Shown: piece after piece, positions 21,486 through 30,311 of the stretch
Layout of the letters: each line of letters starts with the position of its first letter
Numbering within the stretch: the stretch's first letter is position 1
NCBI RefSeq assembly: GCF_014854695.1
Contig: NZ_CP027557.1
Span: 496,001-560,000 of the forward strand
From: Rhodococcus rhodochrous
GTDB taxonomy: Bacteria; Actinomycetota; Actinomycetes; Mycobacteriales; Mycobacteriaceae
Reading direction: 5' to 3'
DNA: 64,000 bases
Notes under the pieces: generated by a model
Seen by the model: the letters and a program-made list of their open reading frames with translations, nothing else
Databases searched by the model: none
Told to the model about the DNA's origin: nothing
Translations under genes and position numbers: made by a program

Positions 21486-22802
21486 ATGTCCATACTGCTC
21501 GAGAGCGACGTCGGTCGGGCGACCCCCACCAGGCTGTTCGTCGCGGGCGCGGTGGCACTGCTCCTCGGTGTCCTCGGGGTGGGGGCCGTCGTGGCGAAGG
21601 CCGACGGCAGATTCACCCGGACGGTCGATGTGGAGGCCGTGCTCTCGGACATCGGTGACGGCCTCCCGGCGCGCTCGGACGTGAAGTTCCGGGGTGTCCT
21701 GGTCGGTGAGGTCGGCGAGGTCGTCCGTCCGGACGACATGTCCTCCCTCGTCGTGAGGATCACGCTGAAACCTGAACATGCGCACTCGATCCCGAATACC
21801 GTCACCGCGCGGGTCGTGCCGAGCAACGTGTTCGCGGTGTCGTCCGTGCAACTCGTCGACAACGGTCCGGCGCCCGCTGTGGTGGCCGGGGCGACGATTC
21901 CGCAGGACACCGGTCTCGAGACCGTCCAACTGCAGACCGCGCTGACGAAACTCCGCGACATCACCGCGGCGACCGCCCGCGTCGACACCCGGCACACCCT
22001 CGGCATCCTCGCGACCGTGGCCGAGGCGACCGATCGCCGAGGCGCCGACATCGTCGCCGCCGGAGAGAAACTCGACCGGATGGTCCGTGAACTCGGAGCG
22101 GTCCTCACCCCCGACGGCGGGCCCTCGACGCTGGTCGCACTCTCGGATGCCGTGCGCGGGCTGCAAGAATCCGCACCGGATCTGCTCGACGCCGTGAACC
22201 ATGCCGTGGTTCCCATGCGGACCCTGGCGGAGAAGCAGGCGGAGTTCGGGACGTTCCTGACGGCGAGCGCCACCACTCTCGACCACGTGGCGAACGGCTT
22301 CGAGAAGCACATCGACCAGGTCATCGGGGTGACGACCTCCCTCACGCCGGTGCTGGGGGTCATGGCGGACGGAGCCGACGAGTTCCCACGCATCACCACA
22401 CGGATGCGTCGCATCTCCGACAAGTGGTTCGAAACCTTCTGGCCCTACGGCGCACCGCGCGGGATGGGCAAGTTCATCTTCCAGTTCACGCCGCACCGGA
22501 TGTACACGCGTGCCGACTGCCCCCGCTACGGCGACCTCGCCGGCCCGAGTTGCGAGACGGCACCCGAGACCGGGGCACCTCCGGTCTCGTCGCTGAACAC
22601 CGGCCCCCGGAGCGGAACGCAGGTACTCAGCAGCATCCCCTCCGGCGGCAACGTCGGCCCGGTGGGCAGCGACGAGGAGAAGAAGCTGCTCGGTGCCCTC
22701 CTCGGAGGCGATCCGTCGGCCGCCGCCGAAGTACTGCTCGGACCGGTGGCGCGCGGAGCGATGATCTCGATGCTCCCGGACGAGGGGAGCGGACCGAGGT
22801 GA
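21486..22802 (+). CDS. mceA: MCE family protein, MceA type
   Basis: A 438-residue exported protein with an N-terminal membrane anchor (about residues 16-38). The MCE/MlaD beta-barrel domain follows (about 42-120; VLVGEVGEV, VSSVQLVDNG), then a long helical region that builds the periplasmic tube, and a disordered C-terminal tail with paired cysteines near CPRYGDLAGPSC. The ATG at 21486 opens right after the yrbEB stop, and the TGA overlaps the next gene's GTG. Substrates of rhodococcal Mce systems are sterols, fatty acids or other lipids; this one is not assignable from sequence. Confidence 0.92.
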   Translation: MSILLESDVGRATPTRLFVAGAVALLLGVLGVGAVVAKADGRFTRTVDVEAVLSDIGDGLPARSDVKFRGVLVGEVGEVVRPDDMSSLVVRITLKPEHAHSIPNTVTARVVPSNVFAVSSVQLVDNGPAPAVVAGATIPQDTGLETVQLQTALTKLRDITAATARVDTRHTLGILATVAEATDRRGADIVAAGEKLDRMVRELGAVLTPDGGPSTLVALSDAVRGLQESAPDLLDAVNHAVVPMRTLAEKQAEFGTFLTASATTLDHVANGFEKHIDQVIGVTTSLTPVLGVMADGADEFPRITTRMRRISDKWFETFWPYGAPRGMGKFIFQFTPHRMYTRADCPRYGDLAGPSCETAPETGAPPVSSLNTGPRSGTQVLSSIPSGGNVGPVGSDEEKKLLGALLGGDPSAAAEVLLGPVARGAMISMLPDEGSGPR

Positions 22803-23836
22803 GCTATCGCAAGCCCCTGATCGGCCTCGTCCTGTTCTTGGTGCTGGCCCTCGCGGCGACGTGGCCGGTGGTCGTCACCCTCCAGCGGAACGTCCACGGT
22901 GACACGGTCGGCTACAGCGCGGTCTTCAGCGACGTCTCCGGCCTGCGGGTGGGTGACGACGTCCGGATGGCCGGCGTGCGGGTCGGACGCGTCGACGCGA
23001 TCGAACTCGACGGGTCGGTCGCGAGGGTGGCGTTCCGCATCGAGGCGGGGCAGACGATCCACGACGACACCGAGGCCGCGATCACCTATCAGAACATCAT
23101 CGGTCAGCGATATCTGGGACTCTCCCGCGGAGAGGGCGGCTCCGGGGCACCGGCCCCGGAGAACTGGGAGATCCCCCTCGAACGCACCGATCCGTCGTTC
23201 GACATCTCCGTGCTGCTCAACGGATTCGAGCCCTTGTTCAGCGTGCTCGACCCGGAACAGGTCGACCGCATCACGAGCGCGATCATCGCGGCACTGCAGG
23301 GGGACGGTGGTGCCGTCACGGCCCTCGTCGCCGAAACATCGCGTCTCGCAGAGTCGCTCGCCGAACCCGACCGCATCCTCGGTGACATCATCGTCAACCT
23401 GGACGCGGTCATCGGCGACCTCGCGACGCAGAGCGAGGACGTCGACGCCGTCCTGACCAGTGCCCGTGCGATCTTCTCCGAACTGTCGGCGCGGCGCGAC
23501 GAGACGATCGGCTCGCTCGACTCCCTGTCTGCGACCGTCGACCGGATCGCGGCGATGAGCCGGGAGGTGCACCCCGACCTGCATGCGATGATCAGCCGCC
23601 GACCCGGTTTCACCCGGCACTTCCTCGACAACAAGGACAGCTTCGGATATTTCGGGGCGAATCTGCCGGGGCTGCTCAAGGGCCTCGCGCGCGTCAGTCA
23701 GGAGGGCAGTTACCTGAACACCTACCTGTGCAACTTCAACGTCACCCTGATCCCCGAAGTGGGATCGATCATCCCGTCCGTCGTCTCCGAGGTCACGCCC
23801 GAAGGGCGGATCACGCATTCCCCGGTGTGCAGGTGA
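22799..23836 (+). CDS. mceB: MCE family protein, MceB type
   Basis: 345 residues. One N-terminal transmembrane segment (LIGLVLFLVLALAATWPVVV) is followed by an MCE domain (DVSGLRVGDDVRMAGVRVG; NIIGQRYLGLSRG) and a long alpha-helical region ending in a cysteine pair (CNF, PVCR). The GTG start overlaps the mceA stop by four bases. It is one of six non-identical subunits of the hexameric Mce tube. Confidence 0.92.
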   Translation: MSYRKPLIGLVLFLVLALAATWPVVVTLQRNVHGDTVGYSAVFSDVSGLRVGDDVRMAGVRVGRVDAIELDGSVARVAFRIEAGQTIHDDTEAAITYQNIIGQRYLGLSRGEGGSGAPAPENWEIPLERTDPSFDISVLLNGFEPLFSVLDPEQVDRITSAIIAALQGDGGAVTALVAETSRLAESLAEPDRILGDIIVNLDAVIGDLATQSEDVDAVLTSARAIFSELSARRDETIGSLDSLSATVDRIAAMSREVHPDLHAMISRRPGFTRHFLDNKDSFGYFGANLPGLLKGLARVSQEGSYLNTYLCNFNVTLIPEVGSIIPSVVSEVTPEGRITHSPVCR

Positions 23837-23840
23837 GACC

Positions 23841-24863
23841 GTGACGCGGAAACCGACCCTCGAAGATCGCAATCCTCTGGTCATCGGGACCGTGGCGGTC
23901 GTGGTGATCGTCCTCGCGCTGGCCGCCACCGTCGTCGTCTCCCGCATCGGATTCTCCTCCGTGCGTTACGAGGCCGAGTTCGCGCAGGCGGCCCGGATCA
24001 GCGCCGGCGACGCCGTGACGATCGCCGGTGTCCAGGTGGGAACCGTCGAAGGAGCGCGACTCGCCGGGGATCACGTGGTGGTGGCGATGGACATCGACCG
24101 CGACGTCGAACTCGGATCCGGCACCGTGGCGTCGATCAAGCTCACCACACTGCTCGGATCCCGCTATCTAGAACTGCAACCCGCAGGGGGAGAACCCCTG
24201 ACCGACAACAGGATTCCCCTCGAGAACACCGTCGTTCCCTACGACCTGCAGGAGCTGCTCGCGGACGCGACGACCACCTTCGAGCAGGTGGACGCCGAAC
24301 GTCTCGGGGAGACGATGACGCTGATGGCGGACGAACTCCACGGCGTACCCGAGCTTCTCCCGCAGGTCCTGCAGAACATCGAGAGTCTCTCCGGCACCCT
24401 CGCCGACCGACGCAGGCAGATCGGGTCGATCCTCGAGGCGACCGCGTCGATCACCACCATCGTGCGCGCCCAGCAGGACAGTCTCGGTGTCCTCGTCCGC
24501 GACGGGTACAGCATGCTCGCCGAGATCGAGAACCGCCGCAATCTGGTTCAGCGCCTGCTCGATTCGACCACCCAGCTCGTGAACTCCCTGCACTCGGTCG
24601 TCGTGGAGGACCGGACGCACGTCGACGCGATGATCGCCGATCTCGACGAGTTCCTGCAGACCCTCGCGAACAACGACGCGTTGCTCCGCAACATCCTCCA
24701 GATCCTGCCCGTCCCGATCCGGAACTTCACCAACGCGTCGGGGACGGGCAACGAGGTCGACTTCACGGCGCCGGCCGGACCGATGATCGACTCCTGGATG
24801 TGCGCCCTCGTGGGGCAGACCGGCGAGCCGAGCCTGCGCGACTATCTCGGGGAGTGCCGATGA
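23841..24863 (+). CDS. mceC: MCE family protein, MceC type
   Basis: 340 residues with an N-terminal anchor (VIGTVAVVVIVLALAATVVV) and an MCE domain (ARISAGDAVTIAGVQVGTVEG, LLGSRYLELQP). The helical tail (LADRRRQIGSILEAT) is typical of the MceC/D group. GTG at 23841, four bases after the mceB stop. The gene ends in an ATGA overlap with mceD. Confidence 0.92.
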   Translation: MTRKPTLEDRNPLVIGTVAVVVIVLALAATVVVSRIGFSSVRYEAEFAQAARISAGDAVTIAGVQVGTVEGARLAGDHVVVAMDIDRDVELGSGTVASIKLTTLLGSRYLELQPAGGEPLTDNRIPLENTVVPYDLQELLADATTTFEQVDAERLGETMTLMADELHGVPELLPQVLQNIESLSGTLADRRRQIGSILEATASITTIVRAQQDSLGVLVRDGYSMLAEIENRRNLVQRLLDSTTQLVNSLHSVVVEDRTHVDAMIADLDEFLQTLANNDALLRNILQILPVPIRNFTNASGTGNEVDFTAPAGPMIDSWMCALVGQTGEPSLRDYLGECR

Positions 24864-25966
24864 CGGTGAAGACGATGGTGAAGGGGATCGTGCTGGTCGC
24901 GATCGTCGCACTGGCGGGAGCCCTCGTGCTCGACCGGGTCCTGTCACCGGATCGGCCCGTCACCGTCACCGCACGGTTCGACAACGCCGCCGGTCTGTAC
25001 GAGGGAAACGAGGTGTCGATCCTCGGGATACCGGTGGGGCGCGTGCTGACGATCGAACCGCAGGGCACTCACGTCGCGGTCGCGATGGAGATCGACGCCG
25101 GTGTCGAGGTACCTGCCGACGTCCGGGCGGTGGCCGTGTCGACCTCCGTGCTCACCGACCGGCATGTCGAACTGACCCCCGCCTACCAGGGCGGACCGAC
25201 CCTCGCGGACGGCGCGGTGATCGACCTGGACCGGACCCGGACCCCGATCGAATTCGACCGCCTGCTCGCGATGGCCGACACCCTGGCCCTCGAACTCGAG
25301 GGCGACGGGACGGGCGACGGACCGGTGGCACGACTGCTCGATGTCGGAACCGGGATGACGGCAGGCAACGGCGTCGGTATCAGGGCCGCTCTCGGCCGTC
25401 TGTCGGACGCACTGCGGATGAGCGCCGAGAAGGGCGCGGTGACGGGCAACGAGATCACCGCCATCGTCGACAACCTCTCCGCCCTGACGGACATCGCCGC
25501 CGCCAACGACGTCGAGATTCGTGAATTCGGCGAAGCCACGCGAAGACTCAGCACGGTCCTCGCCGACGCCCGGGTCGGAACCGGCGACACCGGAACGAAA
25601 CTCAACGAGATCCTCGCGCACGCCGAGCAACTGCTCGAGACCCACCGCGACGAGGTGCACTCGACGGTGACGAACGCCGAATCGGTCACCCGCGCGCTTG
25701 TCGACTACCGCAACGAGGTCGCCGAATTCCTCGATCTGTCACCGCTTCTCCTCGGCAACGCGTACAACGCGATCGACCAGGAACACGGTGCGGCCCGCGT
25801 CCACGCCCAGCTCGAGAAGGTCTTCTTCGACGGACATCTCGTCTCCCAGGTATGCGCGGCGCTGGAGATGCGCGACCACGGGTGCACCTCCGGAAACCTG
25901 AAGGACTTCGGCCCGGGCTTCGGCATCGCCTCGATGCTCGAGGGGATCGCGGGGTTGCCACGATGA
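24860..25966 (+). CDS. mceD: MCE family protein, MceD type
   Basis: 368 residues. The N-terminal hydrophobic anchor (GIVLVAIVALAGALVLDRVL) precedes an MCE domain (GLYEGNEVSILGIPVGRVLTI; SVLTDRHVELTPAY) and a helical region ending with a cysteine pair. The ATG at 24860 overlaps the mceC stop, and an ATGA overlap leads into the lipoprotein gene. Confidence 0.92.
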   Translation: MTVKTMVKGIVLVAIVALAGALVLDRVLSPDRPVTVTARFDNAAGLYEGNEVSILGIPVGRVLTIEPQGTHVAVAMEIDAGVEVPADVRAVAVSTSVLTDRHVELTPAYQGGPTLADGAVIDLDRTRTPIEFDRLLAMADTLALELEGDGTGDGPVARLLDVGTGMTAGNGVGIRAALGRLSDALRMSAEKGAVTGNEITAIVDNLSALTDIAAANDVEIREFGEATRRLSTVLADARVGTGDTGTKLNEILAHAEQLLETHRDEVHSTVTNAESVTRALVDYRNEVAEFLDLSPLLLGNAYNAIDQEHGAARVHAQLEKVFFDGHLVSQVCAALEMRDHGCTSGNLKDFGPGFGIASMLEGIAGLPR

Positions 25967-27084
25967 GACACCGACACACCACCGGGCGACGACGGACGCG
26001 GGCCGTGGTCGCGATGATCGCCGCGTCGGTTCTCGGCACCACCGCCTGTTCGGTCGGCCTCGAGAGTCTTCCCCTTCCCGAACCGGGCGTGGACGGCGAG
26101 TCCTATCTGCTCCACGCGACCTTCGAGAACGCGCTCAACCTGCCGACGAAGGCCAAGGTGAAGCTCGCGGGTGCGGACGTCGGGGAGGTCGCGTCCATGC
26201 GGGTGGAGGAGTACTCCGCGATCGTGACCATGCGCATCGCCGAGGATGTGTCCGTCCCGGTGGGAACCGCCGCCGAACTGAGATCCGCCACGCCGCTCGG
26301 TGACGTGTTCGTCTCGCTGCAGCCCCCGGTGGATGCGGCCGGTGCCGCGGCCCTCGCTGCGGGGGACACGATCCCGTTGTCGTCGACTGCGGCAGCAGCG
26401 ACCATCGAGGAGGTGCTGTCCACCGCATCGGTTCTCGTCAACGGTGGAGCGCTGCGGAACCTCACGAAGATCGTCGACGGGCTGGGGGAAGCGGTGGGGG
26501 ATCGCGGCGACCGGCTCGGGACGCTCGTCGACGAGTCGACGCGGCTGGCGGGCCTCATCACCGCACGCACCGCCGAGATCGAGGAGTCCCTGACCCGCAC
26601 CGACCGGCTCGTCGCGACCCTTGCGGAGCGTCGGTCGACGATCGACGAGGTGATGCTGGCCGCGCGCCCGGCGCTCGACGTCGTGGCCTCGGATACCGCG
26701 CAGCTGCTCGACCTCGTCGGGCAGGTCGACCGGATCGGGCAACAGATCGGGAAGTTCCCGTCCGTGCAGGGCACCGACACCCGCAGCACCCTCGCGGACC
26801 TCGACCGGATCGCCGAACAGCTGAACGCCGCCGCGACCCATCCGGACGCCAGCCTGAACTCGGTCAACCGGTTGCTCGCACCGATCATGCGGGTCACCAA
26901 CAGCACGTCGGCGAACGTCGACGCCGACCTCGAGCAACTGGTGATCGGCGCTGTTCCCGCGCCCGGACATTCGGGAGACCCGGGCAGTCGCCTGCCCGAC
27001 GAGACCGACTGGCAGGCGTTCGTGGGAACGCTGACGTACACGCTGATGCGATTGCAGCAGCGACTGGACGGAGAGGGTCCGTGA
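25963..27084 (+). CDS. mceE: MCE family lipoprotein, MceE type
   Basis: 373 residues. The signal peptide ends VLGTTACS, so Cys at about residue 27 is the likely lipidated residue. The lipobox is slightly unusual (T-T-A-C rather than L-A/S-G-C). The mature part is an MCE domain (NLPTKAKVKLAGADVGEV) plus helices. The MceE position in the operon is normally a lipoprotein, matching this. The ATG overlaps the mceD stop, and a GTGA overlap leads to mceF. Confidence 0.92.
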   Translation: MRHRHTTGRRRTRAVVAMIAASVLGTTACSVGLESLPLPEPGVDGESYLLHATFENALNLPTKAKVKLAGADVGEVASMRVEEYSAIVTMRIAEDVSVPVGTAAELRSATPLGDVFVSLQPPVDAAGAAALAAGDTIPLSSTAAAATIEEVLSTASVLVNGGALRNLTKIVDGLGEAVGDRGDRLGTLVDESTRLAGLITARTAEIEESLTRTDRLVATLAERRSTIDEVMLAARPALDVVASDTAQLLDLVGQVDRIGQQIGKFPSVQGTDTRSTLADLDRIAEQLNAAATHPDASLNSVNRLLAPIMRVTNSTSANVDADLEQLVIGAVPAPGHSGDPGSRLPDETDWQAFVGTLTYTLMRLQQRLDGEGP

Positions 27085-28343
27085 GCCGCCGCGGCCCCGT
27101 CGAGGTCGCCGCCGGCGGCATCGTCGCGGGGGTACGCTACGGCTACGCGCGTCGGCTGGGACTGTCCGTGGTCGCCCTCGCCACCACCTTCGTCGTCGGG
27201 ATGACGTACCTGGTGTTCGGTGTGTTCGACGCGGACCCGACGGCCGAGACCTACCGGATCCGGGTGCACTTCGACGAGTCGGGCGGCTTGCTGCCCGGCC
27301 GGGACGTCACGCTGCGCGGTGTTCCCGTCGGTACGGTCTCGTCCGTCGACCTGACGGAGGGTGGGGTGGTCGCGGTCGCCGAGATCGATTCGCGGGCACG
27401 GATTCCGGCGGGTGGGGAAATTCGCGTCGCGGGCCTGTCGCTCGCGGGCGAGCAGTATCTCGACCTGCGTCCCGACAGCGACGACGGCCCCTATCTCGAG
27501 GACGGCGCCGAGATCTCGGCCGAGGACACCGCGACACCCGTTCCGCTGTCGACCCTCATGCACGACCTCGACGGCATGCTCGCCCAGATCGACCCCGACT
27601 CGCTGCGGGTGATCGTGGAGGAACTCGGTGTCGGACCGGAGGGTCCGCGCAAACTCACCGACATCGTCGAGGGCGGAACCTTCCTCATCTCGACGCTCGA
27701 CGGGGTTCTGCCGCAGACGGTCTCGTTGTTGCGCTCCGGCAGGATCGTGCTCCGCACACTCGCGGATGCCGCACCCGGACTGCAAGGCATGTCGGGGGAG
27801 ATGTCGACCCTGCTCGGCGGAGTCGAATCGATGGACGAGGGATTCCGCAGTTTCGTCGACAGGACACCCGCGACGATGCACTCCGTCGACGCTCTCCTCG
27901 CGGAGAACTCCCCGACGATGGTGCAACTGCTGGGCAACCTGACGACGGTGGCGCAGATGGCGCACGTGCGTGTCCCCGCCCTGAACGAGTTCTTCTTCCC
28001 GAGCGATCGGGACGGGTCGACGCTCGAAGCGCTCATGACCGCCTTCCGCGACGGCGGCATCTGGGCGCTGGTGAACATCTATCCCCGCAACTCGTGCGAC
28101 TACGACCTGCCGCGACGACCACCGACGATCGCGGATCATCCGGAGCCGTATCTGTACACCTACTGCACCGACCCCGACCCGTCGACGCTCGTGCGCGGCG
28201 CCCGCAACGCGCCGCGTCCTCCCGGTGAGGAGGGCGCCGCGACCATGCCGCCCGGCGTCGATCCGCTCCGTACGTCCGACCCGGCTCCCGTCGGGCCGTA
28301 CAGCGTCCCACTCGACTACGGCGGACCGACAGTGCCGAACTGA
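27081..28343 (+). CDS. mceF: MCE family protein, MceF type
   Basis: 420 residues, the last of the six MCE subunits. The anchor is LGLSVVALATTFVVGMTYLVFGVF. The MCE domain has FDESGGLLPGRDVTLRGVPVG and LAGEQYLDLRP. A long helical part follows, then a proline-rich C-terminal tail. A Cys pair (NSCDYDL and YTYCTDP) may form a disulfide outside the membrane. It overlaps mceE by four bases. Confidence 0.92.
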   Translation: MSRRGPVEVAAGGIVAGVRYGYARRLGLSVVALATTFVVGMTYLVFGVFDADPTAETYRIRVHFDESGGLLPGRDVTLRGVPVGTVSSVDLTEGGVVAVAEIDSRARIPAGGEIRVAGLSLAGEQYLDLRPDSDDGPYLEDGAEISAEDTATPVPLSTLMHDLDGMLAQIDPDSLRVIVEELGVGPEGPRKLTDIVEGGTFLISTLDGVLPQTVSLLRSGRIVLRTLADAAPGLQGMSGEMSTLLGGVESMDEGFRSFVDRTPATMHSVDALLAENSPTMVQLLGNLTTVAQMAHVRVPALNEFFFPSDRDGSTLEALMTAFRDGGIWALVNIYPRNSCDYDLPRRPPTIADHPEPYLYTYCTDPDPSTLVRGARNAPRPPGEEGAATMPPGVDPLRTSDPAPVGPYSVPLDYGGPTVPN

Positions 28344-28382
28344 CCTGTGCCCGACGATCGTGCAGAACCCAGGAGAACCGAC

Positions 28383-28949
28383 ATGAGCACCGACACCGCG
28401 ACCCGCACGGACGGAACCGAGACGACCGACGACACGGATACGGTTGTATCCGAGAAGAATTCGAGAAGAAGGTGGTTCGCGCGGATTCCCCTCCTTCTGC
28501 TCGTGCTCGTCGCGGTGGCGGGACTGGTGGCCGCAGCGGTGCTGGGAACCCAACTCCGGAACGCCCGCGCCGTGGAGGACGCCGCCCGCGCGGCGTCGGA
28601 GGCTGCACGGCAGTTCGCCGTGACGTTGACGTCGGTGGACTCGGCGGACCTCGACGCCGACTTCGCCGCGGTACTCGACGGAGCCACCGGCGAATTCGAG
28701 AAGATGTACGCCGAGTCGAGTGCACAACTCGAACAGGTGCTGATCGACAACCAGGCACGCTCGGAGGGTGTCGTCGTGGAGTCGGGTATCAGGTCCGCGA
28801 CCACGACGAAGGTCGAGGTCCTGTTGTTCGTCGACCAGAGCGTCACGAACACTCTCGTTCCCGAACCGCGACTCGATCGCAGCCGCGTGGTCATGACGAT
28901 GGAACTCGTCGACGGCCGGTGGCTCGCGTCGCAGGTGGATCTGCCCTGA
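28383..28949 (+). CDS. Mce-associated membrane protein (Mam)
   Basis: A 188-residue protein with a charged, Thr/Asp-rich cytoplasmic N-terminus, one transmembrane helix (IPLLLLVLVAVAGLVAAAVL) and a small exported domain of the NTF2-like type seen in Mas/Mam proteins at the end of mce operons. Those proteins stabilise Mce complexes in mycobacteria. The ATG at 28383 follows an AGGAG site. It is 39 bp after mceF and the last gene of the operon; the next gene is convergent, 12 bp away. Confidence 0.85.
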   Translation: MSTDTATRTDGTETTDDTDTVVSEKNSRRRWFARIPLLLLVLVAVAGLVAAAVLGTQLRNARAVEDAARAASEAARQFAVTLTSVDSADLDADFAAVLDGATGEFEKMYAESSAQLEQVLIDNQARSEGVVVESGIRSATTTKVEVLLFVDQSVTNTLVPEPRLDRSRVVMTMELVDGRWLASQVDLP

Positions 28950-28961
28950 GCCGGTGTCGAG

Positions 28962-30311
28962 TCAGGCGGTCGGTGCCGGAGGGAGCTCTCGCGTGCTCAA
29001 CCATGCCTCCCACAGCGGCCGGAGCGAGACTTCCGAGAAGCGTGCGGCGAGATCCTTGAACTGCGCCGTCGTCACGTTGCCGTGCCGGTGTTCCTCGGTC
29101 CACGTCCGCAGGAGGGTGAAGAACGGCTCGTCGCCGAGCTGCAAGCGCAGGGCGTGCAGGGTCAGTGCCCCGCGCTTGTAGATGCGGTCGTCGAACATGT
29201 CCTTCGGGCCCGGATCCTCGAGCAGGATGTCCTGCGGCTTGCGGGCCAGTCCCCGGTGGGCGTCGAGCGCGTGTGCATGCGCCGGTCTGCCGCCCGAGTT
29301 CTCCGACCACAGCCACTCCGCGTAGCACGCGAATCCTTCGTGGAGCCAGATGTCGCACCATCGGTTCAGTGTGAGGCTGTTGCCGAACCACTGGTGCGCC
29401 AACTCGTGTGCGACGAGCCGTTCCTCGCGGCCGGTACCGTCGCAGAAGTTCGCGCCGAAAATCGACAATCCCTGTGCCTCGAGGGGGATCTCGAGGTCGT
29501 CGTCGGTCACCAGAGCGGTGTAGTGCGCGAACGGGTACGGGCCGAACAGGCGTGTGAACAACTCGAGCATCTCGGTCTGGCGAGCGAAGTCCCGATCGAA
29601 CTCCGCGCGCAGGCGAGGCGGGTGTATTCCGTACTGCGGTACGGGTTCCGTTGCGAGGGTGCGTATCTCGTAGTGTCCGGTCTGGACCGTGGCGAGATAG
29701 GTCGCCATCGGTTCGGGTTGCTCGTACACCCGGGTGGTGCGGCTCGCCTTCGTGGTCTTGTGCACCAGCGTGCCGTTCGCGATCGCGACGAACGGAGCGT
29801 CGGTGGTGACCGCGATGCGGTAGGTGGCCTTCGAACCGGGATGGTCGTCGCAGGGGAACCAGGTGGGTGCGCCGTTGGGCTGGCTCGCGACGAGCGACCC
29901 CTCGTCGAGTTCCTCCCAGCCGACCTCACCCCACATGGTCCGCAGCGGGATGGGAGTCCCCGAGTACTGCACACCGAAGACGAGGACCGCCCCGGCGGGC
30001 AGTTTCTCGGCGGGGGTGACGGTGAGCTTGCCACCGCGATGCGCGAACTTGGCGGGACGTCGGCCGTTGACGGTCACCTTCGCGACCCGCATCGATCGCG
30101 CGAGATCGAGCGAGTACTCGGCGCGCACGTCCGTCGTCGTGGCGATGATCTTCGCCCGGCCGTCGAGTCGGTTGGACACGACCTTGTAGGTGAGTTCGAG
30201 TTCGTAGCGGGAGACCCGGTAGCCGCGGTTCCCGCTCTCGGGCAGATAGGGGTCGAGCGGCCGGTCCGCGGCGACCGGCGCGACGGGCTTGGCGGCCTTG
30301 ATGGGCTTCAC
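28962..30311 (-). CDS. M1-family zinc metallopeptidase (aminopeptidase)
   Basis: About 449 residues, the short M1 form without the C-terminal ERAP-like domain. The gluzincin motif HELAH (302-306) is followed 18 residues later by the third zinc ligand in WLHEGFACYAEW. The usual GxMEN exopeptidase motif is replaced by PLEAQG, which still offers a Glu. An N-terminal beta domain precedes. The GTG at 30311 overlaps the stop of the upstream NRPS by four bases (GTGA), predicting coupled translation; an earlier GTG at 30341 is possible. It could process the NRPS product, but that is inference from the overlap only. Confidence 0.85.
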   Translation of the reverse strand: MKPIKAAKPVAPVAADRPLDPYLPESGNRGYRVSRYELELTYKVVSNRLDGRAKIIATTTDVRAEYSLDLARSMRVAKVTVNGRRPAKFAHRGGKLTVTPAEKLPAGAVLVFGVQYSGTPIPLRTMWGEVGWEELDEGSLVASQPNGAPTWFPCDDHPGSKATYRIAVTTDAPFVAIANGTLVHKTTKASRTTRVYEQPEPMATYLATVQTGHYEIRTLATEPVPQYGIHPPRLRAEFDRDFARQTEMLELFTRLFGPYPFAHYTALVTDDDLEIPLEAQGLSIFGANFCDGTGREERLVAHELAHQWFGNSLTLNRWCDIWLHEGFACYAEWLWSENSGGRPAHAHALDAHRGLARKPQDILLEDPGPKDMFDDRIYKRGALTLHALRLQLGDEPFFTLLRTWTEEHRHGNVTTAQFKDLAARFSEVSLRPLWEAWLSTRELPPAPTA

